Below the pieces are notes generated by a model, which saw only the letters and a program-made list of their open reading frames with translations, had not been told where the DNA came from and ran no database searches. 64,000 bases of DNA, taken from contig MNCI01000900.1 of assembly GCA_015680685.1 (NCBI GenBank), forward strand, positions 79,904 through 143,903, given 5' to 3'. Source of the stretch: Gnetum montanum (lineage: Eukaryota; Streptophyta; Gnetopsida; Gnetales; Gnetaceae). Made by a program: the position numbers and the translations under genes. Shown piece by piece: positions 11,266-23,060 of the stretch. Position 1 is the first letter of the stretch; the number at the start of each line of letters is the position of its first letter.

Positions 11266-12200
11266 TGACGATTCATGGTCTGTTGGAGCCCTGTTATTAG
11301 AGCCCTATTATTAGACCCCTGATATAGGGGCTGTGTTAACTAGGCCGCATATACGAGGCCCCGTATATGCGGCCACGTTGACACTGCCCTGTCGATGCAT
11401 CCAACCATGCGTTGACGTAGCCCCATTTACGCAAAGTCTATTTTTAGCTATAAATAAGCATGCGCCCACCACACTTAGGCATCTTTCTAGTAGTTATAGC
11501 AAAGCCCTTGTAGTTTGTTTCCATAGGAGTTAGACTATTTTCCCAAGTGCATGCCCGCAGTGTGATGCTTATAATTGTACGGAACCTGTATTCGAGTGTG
11601 ATGTACTTGGACACGCACATGATTGGCAATAAAGATCGAGATTACTTCATCATTGCAACATTCACTTAGTTTTAATTATGTAATTGTTATTGTTAATTTT
11701 TATTGTTATTTATTGTTTTCTTAGTTAATATTTCTTTACCATCATTTACTATTCTTATTGTTAACTGCGGAATGAGTACAACTTAATCACAAGCATTTAA
11801 GTGTGACTACATGGTAACCCAGTAGCGTACCTAGGATCTACACTTGGTAATCCCAGTAGTAGTTATGCACGAGGTCCAAGATGTGTACAGATGATTAAGG
11901 AACGGATGCTCATCACACTTAGGCTAGCTTAGACTTCATTTTCTATTGCTTATTAGTTTAATCAAGATTATTTTCCATTGTCTCTAGGAGTAGCACTAGT
12001 TTAGGATCACATCATACGCCTCACTCTGGACTAAACCATACGTGACAAAGAAAATACTAGTCCAGGTAGGAAGACATCGAACTGTGATCAACGTGTAACT
12101 ATCTAGATACCACAACTAGCTTGTCCACAGAGTTCGACTGGATTGTGTGTGAATGCTCATATTTGTATGGTTGAGTGTAAGGGTACCTCACTGCTCATCA
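11266..12200 (+). mobile_element. Gypsy solo LTR (A)
   Basis: It begins TGACGATT and ends GCTCATCA, flanked by ATCAT (11261-11265) and ATCAC (12201-12205), a target duplication with one transition. U3 holds a palindromic block (CCGCATATACG with CGTATATGCGG, 11344-11373) and a TATA box (GCTATAAATAAGC, about 11449-11461). A polyadenylation-like AATAAA lies near 11630. No primer site follows the 3' end, so this is a solo LTR left by recombination between the two LTRs. Confidence 0.75.
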
Positions 12201-12205
12201 ATCAC

Positions 12206-12355
12206 CTAGAGCCATAATGCTCATCTTACTAAGAGAGGTTCCATGAGGGTTAATAGATGAGCGAAAGCCTCACCTCTTTAAGTGGTTGTGCTCACACTCG
12301 AACCTAGGTCTTTGACTTGAGAAATAAGCACCTTACCATCACTTCAAATGATGGT
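12206..12355 (-). mobile_element. tRNA-derived SINE (family 2)
   Basis: On the minus strand: GTGATGGTAAGGTGCTTATT (box-A-like), and 30 bp on, CTAGGTTCGAGTGTGAGC (box B; GGTTCGA intact). The same unit with a clean target duplication lies at 31068-31235. It sits directly after solo LTR A. Confidence 0.65.
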
Positions 12356-12359
12356 TCCT

Positions 12360-13549
12360 AACTTCATAACATTACTATGTCTTTCTTAAATTTTATTGAA
12401 GTTATTGTTTGTCATGGACTGCATTATTATGTCTACATCAACACACTAGCATTTATGTCCTAACATTCGTGCACCATTGACTTTGGTAACATGCTTGTGT
12501 GTGTGATACATAGCTCATCCTCTACAAAGATCCAACACATAACTTAAGAAAAGTAAGTTTTAATTTCCCATTTTCACAAAACTTATGTAGTTTGATACTA
12601 TCCTTTATAATAAGTCAAAAACTACTTACAAAGTGTATTTATAAGGTAATTAACAAAATCATATTTGAGTGGTTATACTTAAATATAATTATTTATGGTA
12701 ATAAGATCAAGTTTATTTTTCTACATATTTTAGCAATTTAATTTATCTTTTATAATTTTTTATTTACATTTATATATTTTAACATAATTTTATAATAATA
12801 ATGAGTTAATAATATTATCATTTTTATGATTATTGTTTAGTATTGCAAATTGAGCATGTTGAAACCTTGAGTGATATATAGCAATTAGTTTGTTACACTT
12901 AGTAACTAAAGTCTATTTCACAAGTACAATAAAATGTTGATAAAATGAATACTCAATGCACTTGGGCTTTATTAATCTTTATATTCAATATATAAAGTAA
13001 TTACAGTTTCATTATATTGTTACTTATTTTTTATTCATTATGAAGAAGTATCAAAACCAGAACTAGATGACTATATGTGCCCCATGACATATAAACAACA
13101 CAAAATTTTCATGATACTTTTGTTGAACATAATGATATGTTAGATTAGCATACCTATTAGAATCAACATGTAACTTACAAAGCACAAGCCACATGCTTTA
13201 ACCAACCAAATAATACCTCATCAACATTTTCCATTGATTATGATTCATTTCATTGCTATTCTAAAGAGTTAATAATACATTCATTTATATACTTTAACTA
13301 TGCTTAATAATAAAACATCACAACTATAAATGTTAGTTAAGAAAACATCAATCTAATCATATCACATAATAGTTAAGAAAACATCAATCTAATTCATATC
13401 ACATAATAGTGTACCACATACTCTCATAGATTCATATGGTTGGACATTGGTTTTTTGTTTAGTTAAAAATGAAATAAAAATATCCTATTTTAAATTTCTT
13501 AAAATATTACTAGATATACTTTTATAAATTTAATTAATATGAATTTTAA
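12360..13549. other. AT-rich spacer with a short tandem duplication
   Basis: No gene. At 13334-13409 a 36-38-bp unit starting AGTTAAGAAAACATCAATC is present twice in tandem, nearly identical, so it is recent compared with its surroundings or a sequencing artefact. Confidence 0.5.
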
Positions 13550-13637
13550 CATAGTGAGGCATTTCTCACTTGGTTAAAGCATGTAAGTTGTTATCTACAA
13601 GTTACACGTTTAATTCTAGGATATGTTGAAATATATG
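13550..13637 (+). mobile_element. SINE-like fragment
   Basis: CTCACTTGGTTAAAGCATG followed by CACGTTTAATTCTAGG resembles a box A / box B pair. It abuts solo LTR B on its left, and no target duplication was found. Confidence 0.4.
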
Positions 13638-14483
13638 TGATGAGTAGAAAAGTAGATCCTATGCCCAATTATATAAATACAAGCATTCACACATGACCAA
13701 TTATATTTCATAGACTAGACTATCATAGTACTAGATAGCTAACTATCCAATTGCAAGTCACTATCTTCCCAACTACCCTCATGTGACTTTATGTGTATGG
13801 TTAAGCATAATTGGGAAATATGATCTTAATGTTACTAAGGTTGTAGTGGAATATTAATAAAATGTTAAAATTTAATCTAATTAATCTACTATAGAGATTA
13901 AAAAGCTAAGCTATCCTAGGCAATAAACATTTGCTCCTAATTTACCATACACATCCTAAACTCACATAATCATCACTTGGTTACTAAGTGATTATTGTTA
14001 AATAAACTAAGTAGGAGCATTTCTAGGATTAGTAGATGATATGTGTTATGATTAAAACCAATCATACTTATGCTACCATGACTATGGTGTGATGAAATAT
14101 AAATAACTAACTAGTTGCATGTAAAGTAAATGAACAAGGATATTCAATTGCAATTAAAGAAAGCATTAAACTAAGACAAGTGCTGCAATGAAGTTAAATT
14201 GATTTTGATTTTTTTGTCATTTTCCAGGAACATGATCACTTAAATAAGATTCTAGTAAATCAATTTAATTATACATTGCAAGTAGTTGGTAACAAGTTCT
14301 AACTTTTATGAAATGAAATTGCAAGATTTCTACTATTCTATTGAGCAAACTGTGCTATAAATGTGGTTGGTGCTTATATTTATATAGGCATTTATTACCT
14401 TTGCATCAATGCTCATGTGTTGACGTAATTAATCCTACATCACTACTAATGCATCAATGCAATCCACTAAAGATGATTCATCA
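13638..14483 (-). mobile_element. Gypsy solo LTR (B)
   Basis: Ends are TGATGAG (13638) and TTCATCA (14483) with flanks ATATG (13633-13637) and ACATG (14484-14488), a one-transition target duplication. On the minus strand a TATA-like run lies near 14375-14395, and the U3 block carries GCATCAATGC-type repeats (about 14402-14462). Shared CACTTGGTTACTAAGTG modules lie near 13975. There is no internal region on either side, so it is solo. Confidence 0.7.
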
Positions 14484-14649
14484 ACATGCCACCTATATAT
14501 ATGGTAAAGATATGCTTTCAATAACTATGGTGTTAGGTAGATAGGTGATCGTAGTAAATCATTGTCAAAACCATTTTCTACCTTAATGGTTAGCTTATAA
14601 TGAAATTAAAATACCAAGATGAAGATGATGAATATGACTTTTAAGGTAT

Positions 14650-14825
14650 TATAAGTGTCATTACCTAGAAGCTTAATCCTCATCCTACTAAACCAAGGTC
14701 TTATGACTTCATCACTTTCATAGTCTTAAGCTTTCAATCTAATCATGTAAGGATCCACCACTTTATGGGTTAGGTAAGATTGTCTCTTAGTAGAAACAAG
14801 CACATTATCATCACTTCAACTAATG
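14650..14825 (-). mobile_element. SINE (family 2), decayed
   Basis: The right end (AAGCACATTATCATCACTTC) matches the AAGCACCTTACCATCACTTC of the copy at 12206-12355. The box B part is too changed to define. Confidence 0.35.
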
Positions 14826-15114
14826 GCACTTATAATTATTAAAAGATAATGTTGTAAAATTAACACCCATGAAATATTAATTTATATTTGACAAACTTAT
14901 TTATTTTAAATCATGATATATTAATACTCAAAAACTAAGAAGTATGTGCCTATATTACGTACAATAATAATATTTTTTTAAAATATAAAAAATAACTATA
15001 ATAACCATAGTATTAAACCATATGTAAATTATGAAGAAATATTTAAAATCATCTTTAAATATATTATTGCTACAATCCTATATATGTGTAAAATAATAAC
15101 ATTCAAGTAGGATC
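14826..15114. other. AT-rich spacer
   Basis: No feature recognised. Confidence 0.4.
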
Positions 15115-15380
15115 ATTTATACATAAACATGCAGTGTTGATCATTTGTAAATGGATATTAGATTTTAATACCCAATCTAATAAATATTCTAAAGTTTCAT
15201 GTTTTGTTGAACTATTTAATCTTTCATTGATTTTTAGAGAGCTAAGTAATGAATTATTAGTTGCTTCTATTCCAACTAAGCACATGGAATCTATTTTTAC
15301 ACCATCTGATTCTCATAAGCATTTTTTACTAAAATAAATCTTCTTAACCATAAAAAAGAATTAGTATTGTAAGTAGGTAG
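15115..15380 (+). pseudogene. DUF4283 (L1 ORF1-like) fragment
   Basis: Plus-strand residues include CKWILDFN, SCFVELFNLSLIFREL, SIPTKHMESIFTPSDSHKHF and KINLLNHKKELVL. They align by eye with the minus-strand fragment at 10230-10830 (CVVELFNFLLSF, IKHMKFISIPFGSHRYF, EINLLNHKKELVLQV). It stops abruptly at about 15380, where RTE LINE 3' sequence begins. Confidence 0.5.
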
Positions 15381-15450
15381 AAAGGAACTGGTATTGTAGC
15401 CAACCCCATTTTGTTGGAACAAGGCTAGGATGATGATAATGATCATGAAT
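15381..15450 (+). mobile_element. RTE LINE, 5'-truncated 3' end
   Basis: GTAGCCAACCCCATTTTGTT, then GGAACAAGGCTAGGATGATG, and a GATGAT-type tail match the 3' end of the fuller RTE copy at 17101-20248. Only about 70 bp remain, the usual result of incomplete target-primed reverse transcription. Confidence 0.75.
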
Positions 15451-16005
15451 TTTTCTAGTTCTTAGAACTTTTCTCATCCTGAAGTAATTTATTTAATGTT
15501 TTCCCTTTTTTTACTTAAGAAAAAAATGTTGAAAAAAAAGTATGTTGAAGTTGATGATAGAAATAATATGAAGCTGAAGATATACAAAAATTCAAGTTAA
15601 TGTTAATCATATGAATAATAAAATGGTAATAAAGAAACTAGAGAAAGTTAAAGCTTTTATGAATATTTTTACTTTTACTATATATGGTATTGATCAATTT
15701 TGACAAATAACTTGTAAGATAATTTTTTTCTTATTTAATAAAAATGCTATTAACTTAAAGATTAAAATTAATGTTACTAAGTAGGTTGTAGCTAATGGTA
15801 AAGATTAAAATCAATCATGATGAACAATTTATGTCATCATTTTTTATTTGATCTTTCTTTCATATAAAATTTGGTATTTTTCTAAAGCTTTCTATTGCTA
15901 TGTCAATTGCTATTTCTATTTTAAGTTAAATATGATTAGGACTACTAATAATTAATTTTTCTCTCTTAATTTTTCAAAGCATTAATTGTAAAGTTGTACA
16001 CCTAA
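15451..16005. other. AT-rich spacer
   Basis: No gene or named repeat recognised. Confidence 0.4.
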
Positions 16006-16010
16006 GTAAA

Positions 16011-17100
16011 TGATGAACAATAGTTTAGTTAGTTGTGTCATTCCAACTATATCAATGCAAACACATTGGCCTATTTACATTGATGTAGCCTATGCTTTGT
16101 TAACATAGCTACATTAACGCAATAGCAATAAATGCCTATATATACGAGGCACCCACCACATTAAATTCATCCATTAATGCATGGGTAGTGGAACTTTATC
16201 AATTTTTCTTAAAAAAATTTTAGTAATAGTTAGTGAGTGCTCGGGGCATGGTCTAAAGTAATTGTATGAAGTCTTTATTCAAGTGCATTATACCTAGACA
16301 TCTTGCATGAACAATAACAAAGATATTAAATTTTCCCTTCATTGAAATAGTTTGACTTACCATAGGAAATTATCTCCACTATGCCTTAACACCCATTCAT
16401 GTCTATCATGCCAACTGATGCATATTTGATAACCATCATTAGCTATGTTTACATGTCCATGGGTCCCATCCCTACCTACTAGTAGGTCTTGGCCCACTAG
16501 CTAGAAGAGGTGGGACCTAAAAATACTTGTTTATATAAAATAAAAATGATTTAAATCTCATCCAAGAAAATACAATAGTTGTATGCATTTCTATTATTAA
16601 GTGAGAGGTTGAAGGTTCAAGTTTTTTTTATCTATTTTTACCTACTAGTATGAACATATACTTAGAATTTTTCATAAATCCAAGCCTTCATGATGTGCTA
16701 TGATATATGCATGATGCATGGTAGCATTTATGATAATGCATGGTACCATACATGGATTTTAAGGCACAATGAAGATACTTTCCTTATCTTAGACTTTATT
16801 TTTTACATTCTTTACTTTCATATGCAATTAGATTAATGTTTACTTTTCCACATACTTAATTAATAATTTACTCTCCAAATGCATATTAGATATGGTAAAA
16901 TTAATTTGATTGTTATCAAGCATAAACATGTGTTATTTGATAATTCTAATGGTAGTCTCACTTGGTACACCCAATAGTGAACACTTGGTAACCCAGTAAT
17001 GATCACATCAGTTTAGGATGTGTATGGTAAATTAGGAATAGATGATCATCACCTAGGCTATTTTAGGATTTACTTATTGTTCCTTAGATTAATTAAATTA
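16011..17100 (+). mobile_element. Gypsy solo LTR (C), 5' part, split by LINE
   Basis: It starts TGATGAAC at 16011, with a palindrome/repeat block (ACATTGATGTAG-type, about 16070-16120) and a TATA box (CCTATATATACGAGG, about 16135-16150). CACTTGGTAACCCAGTAATG near 16992 is the shared LTR module. About 330 bp near 16440-16770 are not in sibling LTRs and include a CCTACTAGTAGG hairpin and a box-B-like GGTTCAAG, so probably another small insertion. The LTR continues at 20249 after the LINE. Confidence 0.65.
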
Positions 17101-20100
17101 GCATCCCAAGCTTAAATATGAAAGAAGGAGGATTAGCATCAGGTTGGTAATTGGCTATAAAACCTTATCAAATCTCATGGATGAGTTCCCTAGAAGTGTT
17201 GCATAGAAGTCCTAGGGCCCAGTTGCTATGGAAAATGGACAAGGGCTTGCAAGGACATCCTCTATAAATGACATGCAACATCATCACATAGATTTTGTGA
17301 AAGGTAAATAAGGATTCTTAAAATAGGGACAAGGGTGGGTAAAGAAGTAAGTCTAGTGATAAAAATTTTAGATTACAACCTAGAACATTGACATTATCAA
17401 TAAAAGGACCTTTGAATTACTAATATCATGAAAAGACAAAGAATATGCATTGCGTGCCTCCAAAAAAATAAGATGTAGAGGGGAGAAAGCTAAAGATTTA
17501 GGCCAAGGTTACAAACTTTTGTACTTAGAATAAGAAAATCACAAAAATGGAGGGCATCATTGTTAATCAATATGTCAAAGATAAAGTGGTACAAGTATTT
17601 TGCATGGTGATCAAATTATGGGAATCGTACTTGTGCTTGGAAAAGAGATCATCAACATCATCAATGTATATGCTCTACAAATTGGCCTAGAAATTTTGAT
17701 TAAGCAGAATTTTTTAGATTCCATGAATGAGGTGCTTAAAGAAATCCCCTAGTAAGAAAGCATATTCATGGAAGGGAATTTTAATAGTTATGTTGGATCT
17801 ATGAAAATAGGATATGACAGGATTCACGAAAGATAAAAATTTGGAGAACACAATGATATGGAAGATTCACTACTACAATTTGCATGTACTTATGATCTAA
17901 CAATTGCAAATACTTATTTTAAGAAGAGGATAGAACATTTCATTATTTACAAGAGTGGTATGGATAAAAAATTTATTTCTTTTACACAAAAGAGATTAGA
18001 CCATGTACAAAGACTGCAAGGTCATACTTTGAGAGTGCTTTGCAACTCATCATTGACTAATGGTCATAGATTTAGCTATATAGAAATTTAAAGGTAGCAT
18101 AAGAGAAAGAGCTAAATGCATAAAATGGTAAAATTTTAAAGAAGATAACATCACCTTATTTAGAGAACAATTGCTTCATGAAGGTACTTAGAATTGGAAT
18201 TGCTCTGCAAATTTAATTTAAGGCTAGATGAAAGGTTGCATTCAGAAAATTGGAAAAAACATTTTAGTGAAACACAAGGCAAAAAATATATTCCAAAGGA
18301 GACAAGATGGTGGAGTGATGAAGTGCAACACATTAGCTAAAATAAGACAAATGCTTTAAGGAATGATAGCAAAATAGTAGCCAAGAAAAAAAGTTGATAT
18401 ACAAAATGGCAAAGAAGAAGACAACCATAACAGTAACCAAAATCAAATGTAAGGCCTTGGATAGCTTTTATGAGAAATTATGAACAAGGGAAGGAGAAAA
18501 ATCTATATATAAATTAGAAAAAATTAGGAACAAGAAATGCAAGGACATTGATCATGTTAAATGCATCAAGGAAGTAGATGAAAGAATTTTAGTAAAAGAT
18601 AATGAATGTTTGGATAGATGAAAAAATTATTTTCAAGAATTATTAAATGAAGAATTTCCAAGAGAAGAAATCCATTAAAAAGAACGAAATTTTGGTTTTA
18701 TTAATGAATGTTCCTTCCTTAATGTGAAAATAGCCTTATCAAAAATGAAAAATGGAAAAGCTATTGGGCCATATAACATATCTACAGAAGCTTTGAAAGC
18801 ATTAGGAGATATAGGAACATATCTATATAATCTTTGAAAGCATTAGGAGATACAAGAGTTTCTTTGCTAATACAATTATTTAAAAAAATCTTGAAGAATG
18901 GAGAAATGCTTAACAATTAATTAAAAAAGCTTTTTTATTCCCATTTACAAAAATAAAGTAGATGTAAAAAATTATACAAACTATTAAGGGATCAAGCTAA
19001 TGAGTCATACTATGAAGTTTTGGGAGAGAGTCATAAATTAGCGTCTTAGATTTGAATCAACAATATTAGAAAATCAATCTAGATGTATGCTAGAGAGATC
19101 TACTATAGAGTCTATTTTTTGATATGACAATTGATGGAGAAATTCAGAAAACATAGACAAAATCCACATATGATCTTCATTGACTTAGAAAAAGCATATG
19201 ATAGAGTGTCCAAAGATATTATTTGGTGGGCCTTGTAGAGGAAAAACATCCCTGATAAATATATTAAAGTGATTAAAGACATATATGAAGGAGCTACCCC
19301 TAAAACTAGAACATCTTGTAGAATAACATCTAATTTTCTACTCATAGTAGGTCAACATCAAGGATTTATAGTTAGCTTGTACTTATTTGTCATTATTATG
19401 GATGAACTAATACAAAAATACAAGATGAAATTCCTTGATGTATGCTATTTATAGATAATATTGTGTTGGTGGATATAGCTCAAGAAAATATTGCTACTAA
19501 AGTGGAGAAGTAGAGACATGCTCTAGAATCAAACAACTCAAAAATTAGCAAAAGTAAGACAAAATATATAGAATACAATTTTAATAATCACATAAATAGT
19601 GGTGAAATAGAAGTGATAATTCAAGGGGGGAAAGTCCCTCATTGCAAATAGTTTCACTACCTAGGATCAATCCTTCAATCAAATGGTGAAATTAATAAAG
19701 ATATGAAAATAGAATTGAGGCAGGATGGTCAAAATGGAGATAGGCTAGTGGTGTTTTATGTAATGAAAGAATAATAATAAAATTAAAAGGAAAATTTTAC
19801 AAGATAGCAATCGGACTTACTATCTTATATGGTGATGAACGTTGGGTAGTACAAAAGAGGTATGAATAACAAATCAGTGTGGTAGAAATGCAAATGCTTC
19901 AATGCATATTGAATGTTACTAGAAGAGATAAACTACATAATATAGACATTAGAGAAAGACTTAGAGTGTCTTCTATTTCATATAAGCTACAAAAATGGTA
20001 GCCTAGATAGTTTAAACATATGCAAAGAAGATCAAATAATGAGCCTATAAATAAAGGTTGCTATATCACTGTTGTAGGAAAGCCATTGAAAAGAAGATCA

Positions 20101-20248
20101 AAGAAGACATAGGAAAAAATGATTGAAAATAATTTGAGAAAACTATAAATAAATGAGAATCTAGCTCTTCATAGAGGCAAATGGCAAAAAGGAACTCATG
20201 TAGCTAACCCCATTTTGTTGGGACAAGGCTAGGATGATGATGGTGATG
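17101..20248 (+). mobile_element. RTE-type LINE, nearly full length, inactive
   Basis: A 3148-bp insertion lies between ATTAATTAAATTA (17088-17100) and ATTAATTAGATTA (20249-20261), a 13-bp target duplication with one mismatch. Broken plus-strand frames give an apurinic endonuclease domain (RGEKAKDLGQGYKLLY about 17480; NIINVYALQIGLE; FMEGNFNSYVG about 17770; DLTIANTYFKKR about 17895-17935), then RT (ALSKMKNGKAIGP about 18730; YTNYGIKLMSHTMKFWERVI; FIDLEKAYDRV about 19172; HQGF; a degraded YADD near 19445) and the C-terminal block (HMQRRSNNEPI about 20020; GKPLKRRSKKT). It ends in the RTE signature AACCCCATTTTGTTGGGAC and a GATGAT tail. The element copies itself by target-primed reverse transcription. 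Many stops make it dead. Confidence 0.9.
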
Positions 20249-20485
20249 ATTAATTAGATTATAATTCTATATTTTAATATTTTTTTAATGATGATCATCA
20301 CAACATCAATTATCATGGTCCTCAACTATGCTTAACTATATGTAGCAAGCCCACTACAAGCATAGTTACAAAGAAAGTGATTAACTGTCTAGAAATTCTA
20401 CTAATTCAAAGTATGAATTACAATATAGATCTTGTGAAGCTTGTAGACCATATGGTTGGATATTAATAACACTTATTGCTCATCA
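20249..20485 (+). mobile_element. Gypsy solo LTR (C), 3' part
   Basis: This continues LTR C after the LINE. GTGATTAACTGTCTAGAAAT and the end TTGCTCATCA match the 3' part of LTR A (12090-12200). No primer site follows. Flanks GTAAA (16006-16010) and ATAGA (20486-20490) agree at only three of five positions. Confidence 0.65.
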
Positions 20486-21999
20486 ATAGATATCCCTAAA
20501 ATTGGAATGATTCTCCTTTTCATATTGTTTTTGATGTTCTCTACTTAGTGTTAAGCATATAATATACTTTCAATTTTTGGCTTATTATTGATGCTATTTT
20601 TGTGGTCTGACATCCTCATGTATAGTACCAATTTAGTTCAATATATAATAGTTGAAGTTTAAATTTTAATTTATAAATTATTTTCACACTAAGTCATTAA
20701 TAAATCATAAGAGGAGGAAGTAGAACTAGGGATGGTTAAGGTACCTTCTTAAACATTTTTTGAGCTGACTTTGTCTCTAATGAAGATGGAATAATTATCT
20801 TTAATCAACCAATGATAGATAGCTCAAGTCATTAGCTCATTATCTTATTAGAAAAGAGGCTGCTAATTTGAGTCATATTCCCAATTATCCTCAATAATGT
20901 TATTTATTATTTAGATAAGATATGCATGGACTTTCATTATGTAAAATTTCTACCCATTAACGTATTTATAACTCTTAAGTAACAAGAAATAATGTGTAAT
21001 AGAAATTTTTATTAAGATAACAAAAGTTTCTATATTACTCCAAATCCATTACAATTGATGTATTTCTACTATCATGGAGCTACAAGTTCTCTTAATTACT
21101 ACATGTTGATCTTCAACTCTTTGTTTATAGTCCTATTTTATATTGCTAAAAGTATGGATAGTATGGAACACGTTTCTTCAAAATTATAACTAATATATAA
21201 ACTTCTAATATCACATGGCTTAAACTTCTAGTAGTAATGTGTTTCTTTTTAACTTATAATTTGGTAATATCACATGGCTTAAACTTATTATAGCAATGCA
21301 TCTCTTTTTAACTTACAATTTTGTGTTAGATGTAAGCTCAAATTAGTTAATAGTAATTATTTTTAAACATGTTGTAGTTATTTACTTGTCATCATAATCT
21401 TCCATTTTTAATTAAATTGGATCTTTATGGTATACAAGTATAAAAATTATTACTTTTAGCTTAGATGTTTCCTCTTGTGTTTTGTTTATAAAAGAATATA
21501 TAGCTTTTTAACATATCTAATTCTTTAGCTTAAATATTTATATTTTTGAAAGGGAAATGAGAAATGGGAAACGGGTATTGCCAATTAATCATGAATATAC
21601 ATATACCTAGAACAACCTACAGCTATTTAACTTTATCTATCTTATAAATTTATAATTTTTTAAAGTATAACTTTTACCTATATTGATTTCATTCCTATGT
21701 ATGCAAAAGGTAACACATTACCATGGAAGTCTTTGTAATGCTACGATGCTACATTCTTGAAAAGTAAGTGATTCATTAAATTAAAGTGTTAAAGCATCCT
21801 AACTTCTATCCTATTAAATTCAAGATGCTATTAGTTAAAATTTGGCATTGTAGGTGGTTGTGTCACATCAATATTGAGGCATACTTTCTTTAATGATGCC
21901 CCACTTTTATGAACACATAATACATCCCACGCCGTGGTGGAATAGTGAAAGAGGCATAATCATTTGTAATCATGGCCACGTAATTAAGGGATAAGGAGG
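20486..21999. other. AT-rich spacer with a tandem duplication and SINE-like piece
   Basis: A unit of about 65 bp beginning TATCACATGGCTTAAACTT is present twice at about 21208-21325. A SINE-like stretch (TAGCTCATTATCTTATTAG, then ATTTGAGTCATATTCC) lies at about 20818-20905. No gene seen. Confidence 0.45.
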
Positions 22000-23060
22000 G
22001 GTTCATAATTCAGCCTCCGTCCTAAGGCTATATTACAATTTAGGGTTTTCCACCGCTACCGAAACCAAATATTTAATTTCGAATACGACGAAACGAGCCG
22101 TATGGTGATCCGGAAAATGTTAATTTATTTAAAGAATTACAGCGGCACGTTGGAGCGCATTAGGCGAATTCCAAAGAACAAGCACGACCATATTGGTGAG
22201 GCGTCAAATCAACGTGACAAGGGAATTATCTGGTCCCTCATTTGAGAACCCTAGGTCAGGAATAAGAAACCCTGAAATGACATGGGCGTTTTGGCCAGGC
22301 GATACGTGGACAAATCAGCGGCCGCAAACGAGCAAGTAAGAAAACACTCGCTCATGCTCTTGTTTCCAAATGAAGCCACTGTTTGACAACTGCAAATTTC
22401 ACGAATTCGGTGAAATTTGAAATGCTCCCACAGTCGCATGTATCCCTTCAAACAGGATGCCTTATTTTACAAATAATCTGAATGCCTAGAGCGCTTCGCT
22501 TTTGCAGAATTTGGTCGCCATGAAAGACGCGCAGGTACTGTATGTGCGATGCCTTCTCCTTGAGATCGCACCAGGTTAAGGAACTGGAAAGAATTTGTTC
22601 TCCGTTTGGAAAAGAAAGCGTAGATAATAATTATGCTTTGTTTTGCAATATTATATTCGAATTCTGTCGTTGAGTTTTGCACAAATGTAAACGGAAAATG
22701 CCGATGGTCCCTGCGCAGGTACTGATTCCATTACCGTTTTGCTGTCGGTTCCGACCCCGATTCGATGGATCTTTTGTCTCTGGAATTTAAATAAAAACTC
22801 ATCGTGTTGCTCGTGCCCTTTTAGCTTTCCTCGGGACCAGGTCACGGTTGCCGTCGAGGAGTTTTAGGAGACCGCGGAGTCAGACAGGCGAAGAGGACCT
22901 GGAGGAGACGGCTCAGCAAATCGTGTTCGTTTAAGCTTTGGCACCGGTGAAAGGGAAGGTCGTTGCTAGGGTTTGTGATTTTTGATTTTCCGTTTCCTTC
23001 ATCTTCGTGATGATTTGGTTAAGTGAACGAATGCAAGGGGACATGAAATAGGCAAATGCA
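22000..23060 (+). promoter_or_regulatory. Putative promoter and first leader exon of the AP2 gene
   Basis: CpG content rises sharply here, as expected for unmethylated low-copy promoter sequence. A TATA-like TTTAAATAAAAAC lies at about 22784-22796, followed 170-190 bp downstream by the telo-box-like GCTAGGGTTTGTG (about 22967-22979), a motif often found in plant 5' leaders. I infer transcription from about 22820. Short minus-strand ORFs in this interval have no recognisable motif. Confidence 0.45.

Noticed and set aside
22251-22845. Three minus-strand ORFs upstream of AP2
   Set aside because: Short, mutually overlapping or adjacent frames in promoter-like sequence without motifs.
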